In this document: positions 62,492 through 64,000 of the stretch, piece by piece
How the letters are laid out: the number at the start of each line of letters is the position of its first letter
How positions within the stretch are numbered: the first letter of the stretch is position 1
NCBI RefSeq assembly: GCF_003437535.1
Contig: NZ_QSQT01000002.1
Coordinates: forward strand, 124,001 to 188,000
Length of the DNA stretch: 64,000 nt
Reading direction: 5' to 3'
Source: Phocaeicola plebeius
GTDB taxonomy: Bacteria > Bacteroidota > Bacteroidia > Bacteroidales > Bacteroidaceae
Notes under the pieces: model-generated
What the model saw: only the letters and a program-made list of their open reading frames with translations
Database searches by the model: none
What the model was told of the DNA's origin: nothing
Program-made: the position numbers and the translations under genes

Positions 62492-64000
62492 ATGAACTTA
62501 ACGCGAAACCTTTATTTACTTTTTTTGTGTGGAATGTGTACTCCGGCTGTGCATGCAGCCGGTAACATGACGACAGATGCGGCAGTACAGCAGACAGTGA
62601 ATCAGGATGCGGACGCAACGAAGCTGAAAGAACTTGCAGAGTTCCGTAAGAAATATAAGTTTCCGGAACCGAAGGCTTCTGAGAGTGAGCTGAAGGCTGC
62701 CCAGATGGGGCTAAAGATGCTGATGCTGCAGCGTACGGGAGATTATACCGTGACAGGAGCAGATTTATGGGGCGAGAAAGTGATGAACCAGCATCTGAGA
62801 GATGTGGCAAAAACGGTACGTGCGCTGTCATACGGTGTGCAGAAATACGGTAAATCAGCCAAAGGTGATTTGGATTTATATCTGGATTATCTGTTTACAC
62901 ACAATTTTTTCCTTCGTATGCCTAAGTTGGTATATAGCAATTATAGTGATGTACGAAAGATTCCTACTGATTTGATGAGTGCCATTCCGGTGTGTGATGA
63001 GGTACGTAAGGCTAAAATGATTGCAGCCGTACAGAAGCTTCTGGAAGTGGATGTGATTCGTCAAGGGGATAAGGCCATCTTGAACTGGATTAGTTCGGAC
63101 TATATTTTCAACATTGTGCCATACGTGTTTAATCTGGCACTGGCTAACCCGAATGACCAGCAGGCTGTGCAGGACTTGCAGTTGCTCTCCGGCTTCCTGC
63201 GGGTATGTACGCGCTATAATGTGGGCAATAAGGATATCCTGAAGCCGGACGGTACAGGTTTCCACCACAATGCGCACTATAACGGATACATGTATTCTTA
63301 CAAAACGTGGGTGGAATACTTCTATCGTTTCAAGGGGACTTCCTTCAAGATTGACCCTAAATCGTACGAAAGACTGAAAAAGGCTGTCGTAACGATTTAC
63401 ATGACTGCTGTGCGTACAGAAGGTGACAAGAACCGGATTTATGCCAACAGTATGGCAGGACGCCATCCTTTCTATAGTATTGAAGTACCCTTTACGCAGA
63501 AACTGTTCGAACAGTTGATTGAGATTGGAGCGGATGCCACAGGCACGGATTTAGATAAGGAACTGGCTGCTTATTATAATTACTTCTTTAAGACGGATAA
63601 GTATCCGGTACCGGCTGCTGATGCTAACGGATTTTATCAGTATAACTACAGCTCGGCAGGAGTGTATCGCCAGCCGGGATGGGTGGCTGTGATGAAGTCG
63701 CCTACGGCTATGTTGTGGGGAAGTGAAATTTATAACAAGACCAATCGTTTCGGACGTTACCAGAGTCACGGTACGCTGGAGATTCTGTACGACGGAGGGT
63801 TGGTGCCTACAGGTTATCCTTCTAACAATGAGAACAAGGGTGCCGGATGGGACTGGAACATGATGCCGGGAAGTACGACAGTGCATTATACCGACTGGGC
63901 GGAAATGATGCCTTATAAGAACGATAAGGATCGTTTTGACCAGAAGGCTAGAACGAGCAATTTTGCCGGGGCTGTATCTATGAAGGATTACGGACTCTTT
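62492..64000 (+). CDS. PL8-family chondroitin/hyaluronan lyase (3' end cut by window)
   Basis: Secreted polysaccharide lyase that cleaves chondroitin, dermatan or hyaluronan chains by elimination. The visible 503 residues start with a signal peptide (MNLTRNLYLLFLCGMCTPAVHAAG). An (alpha/alpha) toroid domain comes next, with the family signature GTGFHHNAHYNGY (H258-Y263 region), whose histidine and tyrosine residues are the likely catalytic ones. Further on are KTWVEYFYRFKG, NSMAGRHPFYS and the start of the beta domain (PGWVAVMKSPTAMLWGSE, SHGTLEILYDGG). The gene begins 18 bases after the second PL29 gene. Together with PL29 it fixes the PUL as one for glycosaminoglycans. The chain continues past base 64000. 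Confidence 0.88.
   Translation, partial: MNLTRNLYLLFLCGMCTPAVHAAGNMTTDAAVQQTVNQDADATKLKELAEFRKKYKFPEPKASESELKAAQMGLKMLMLQRTGDYTVTGADLWGEKVMNQHLRDVAKTVRALSYGVQKYGKSAKGDLDLYLDYLFTHNFFLRMPKLVYSNYSDVRKIPTDLMSAIPVCDEVRKAKMIAAVQKLLEVDVIRQGDKAILNWISSDYIFNIVPYVFNLALANPNDQQAVQDLQLLSGFLRVCTRYNVGNKDILKPDGTGFHHNAHYNGYMYSYKTWVEYFYRFKGTSFKIDPKSYERLKKAVVTIYMTAVRTEGDKNRIYANSMAGRHPFYSIEVPFTQKLFEQLIEIGADATGTDLDKELAAYYNYFFKTDKYPVPAADANGFYQYNYSSAGVYRQPGWVAVMKSPTAMLWGSEIYNKTNRFGRYQSHGTLEILYDGGLVPTGYPSNNENKGAGWDWNMMPGSTTVHYTDWAEMMPYKNDKDRFDQKARTSNFAGAVSMKDYGLF

Noticed and set aside
1..64000. tRNA or rRNA genes
   Set aside because: No cloverleaf-like segment or rRNA-like sequence was recognised on reading the gene gaps; a tRNAscan run would settle this.

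Overview
This window is from a gut Bacteroidales genome, most likely Bacteroides or Phocaeicola; the species cannot be fixed from the sequence alone. The evidence is two SusC/SusD polysaccharide utilisation loci (PULs), many lipoproteins with acidic residues after the lipobox cysteine, an ECF sigma/FecR pair feeding a SusC with an N-terminal signalling domain, and repeated matches to the Bacteroides -7 promoter box TAnnTTTG upstream of genes.

Layout. 1-2353: end of an EmrA/TolC-type efflux operon (minus strand). 2540-5216: relic of a small mobilizable element, with a frameshifted MobV relaxase, a probable oriT hairpin and a broken toprim primase. 5421-8611: a sugar/maltose O-acetyltransferase, then a lipoprotein/ECF sigma/anti-sigma operon. 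8687-17422: an AT-rich host-glycan PUL (SusC with STN domain, SusD, GH123-like enzyme) that is decaying at its 3' end. There an IS3-type scar truncates a six-hairpin glycosidase and a GH29 fucosidase gene carries several lesions. A predicted antisense RNA lies in the susC leader.

17493-25860 (minus): a seven-gene operon of amino-acid permease, CysQ, SLC13-type anion transporter, CysC, CysD, CysN and a sulfotransferase. Together these make a self-contained route from sulfate uptake through APS and PAPS to sulfonation of an acceptor, with CysQ clearing the PAP by-product. The architecture matches the Bacteroides steroid/cholesterol sulfonation cluster typified by BT0416. 25915-37815: two complete RND tripartite efflux systems on opposite strands around a shared intergenic region. 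37896-46001: housekeeping genes (rsgA, frr, pyrH, a histidine phosphatase, MATE pump, birA, yraN, tadA, DUF4834, pssA, psd).

46463-64000 (running off the end): a large glycosaminoglycan PUL of SusC, SusD, a DUF5017 lipoprotein, three coiled-coil lipoproteins, two tandem PL29-type lyases and a PL8 chondroitin/hyaluronan lyase. Five consecutive proteins here share one N-terminal module: lipobox, short coiled coil, then small beta repeats. Its order resembles the chondroitin sulfate/hyaluronan core PUL of B. thetaiotaomicron.

The most notable items are the predicted antisense RNA, the sulfonation operon, the paralogous coiled-coil lipoprotein array, the mobilization relic with its oriT-like hairpin, and the IS scar with decayed glycosidases. 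No tRNA, rRNA or CRISPR array was seen.
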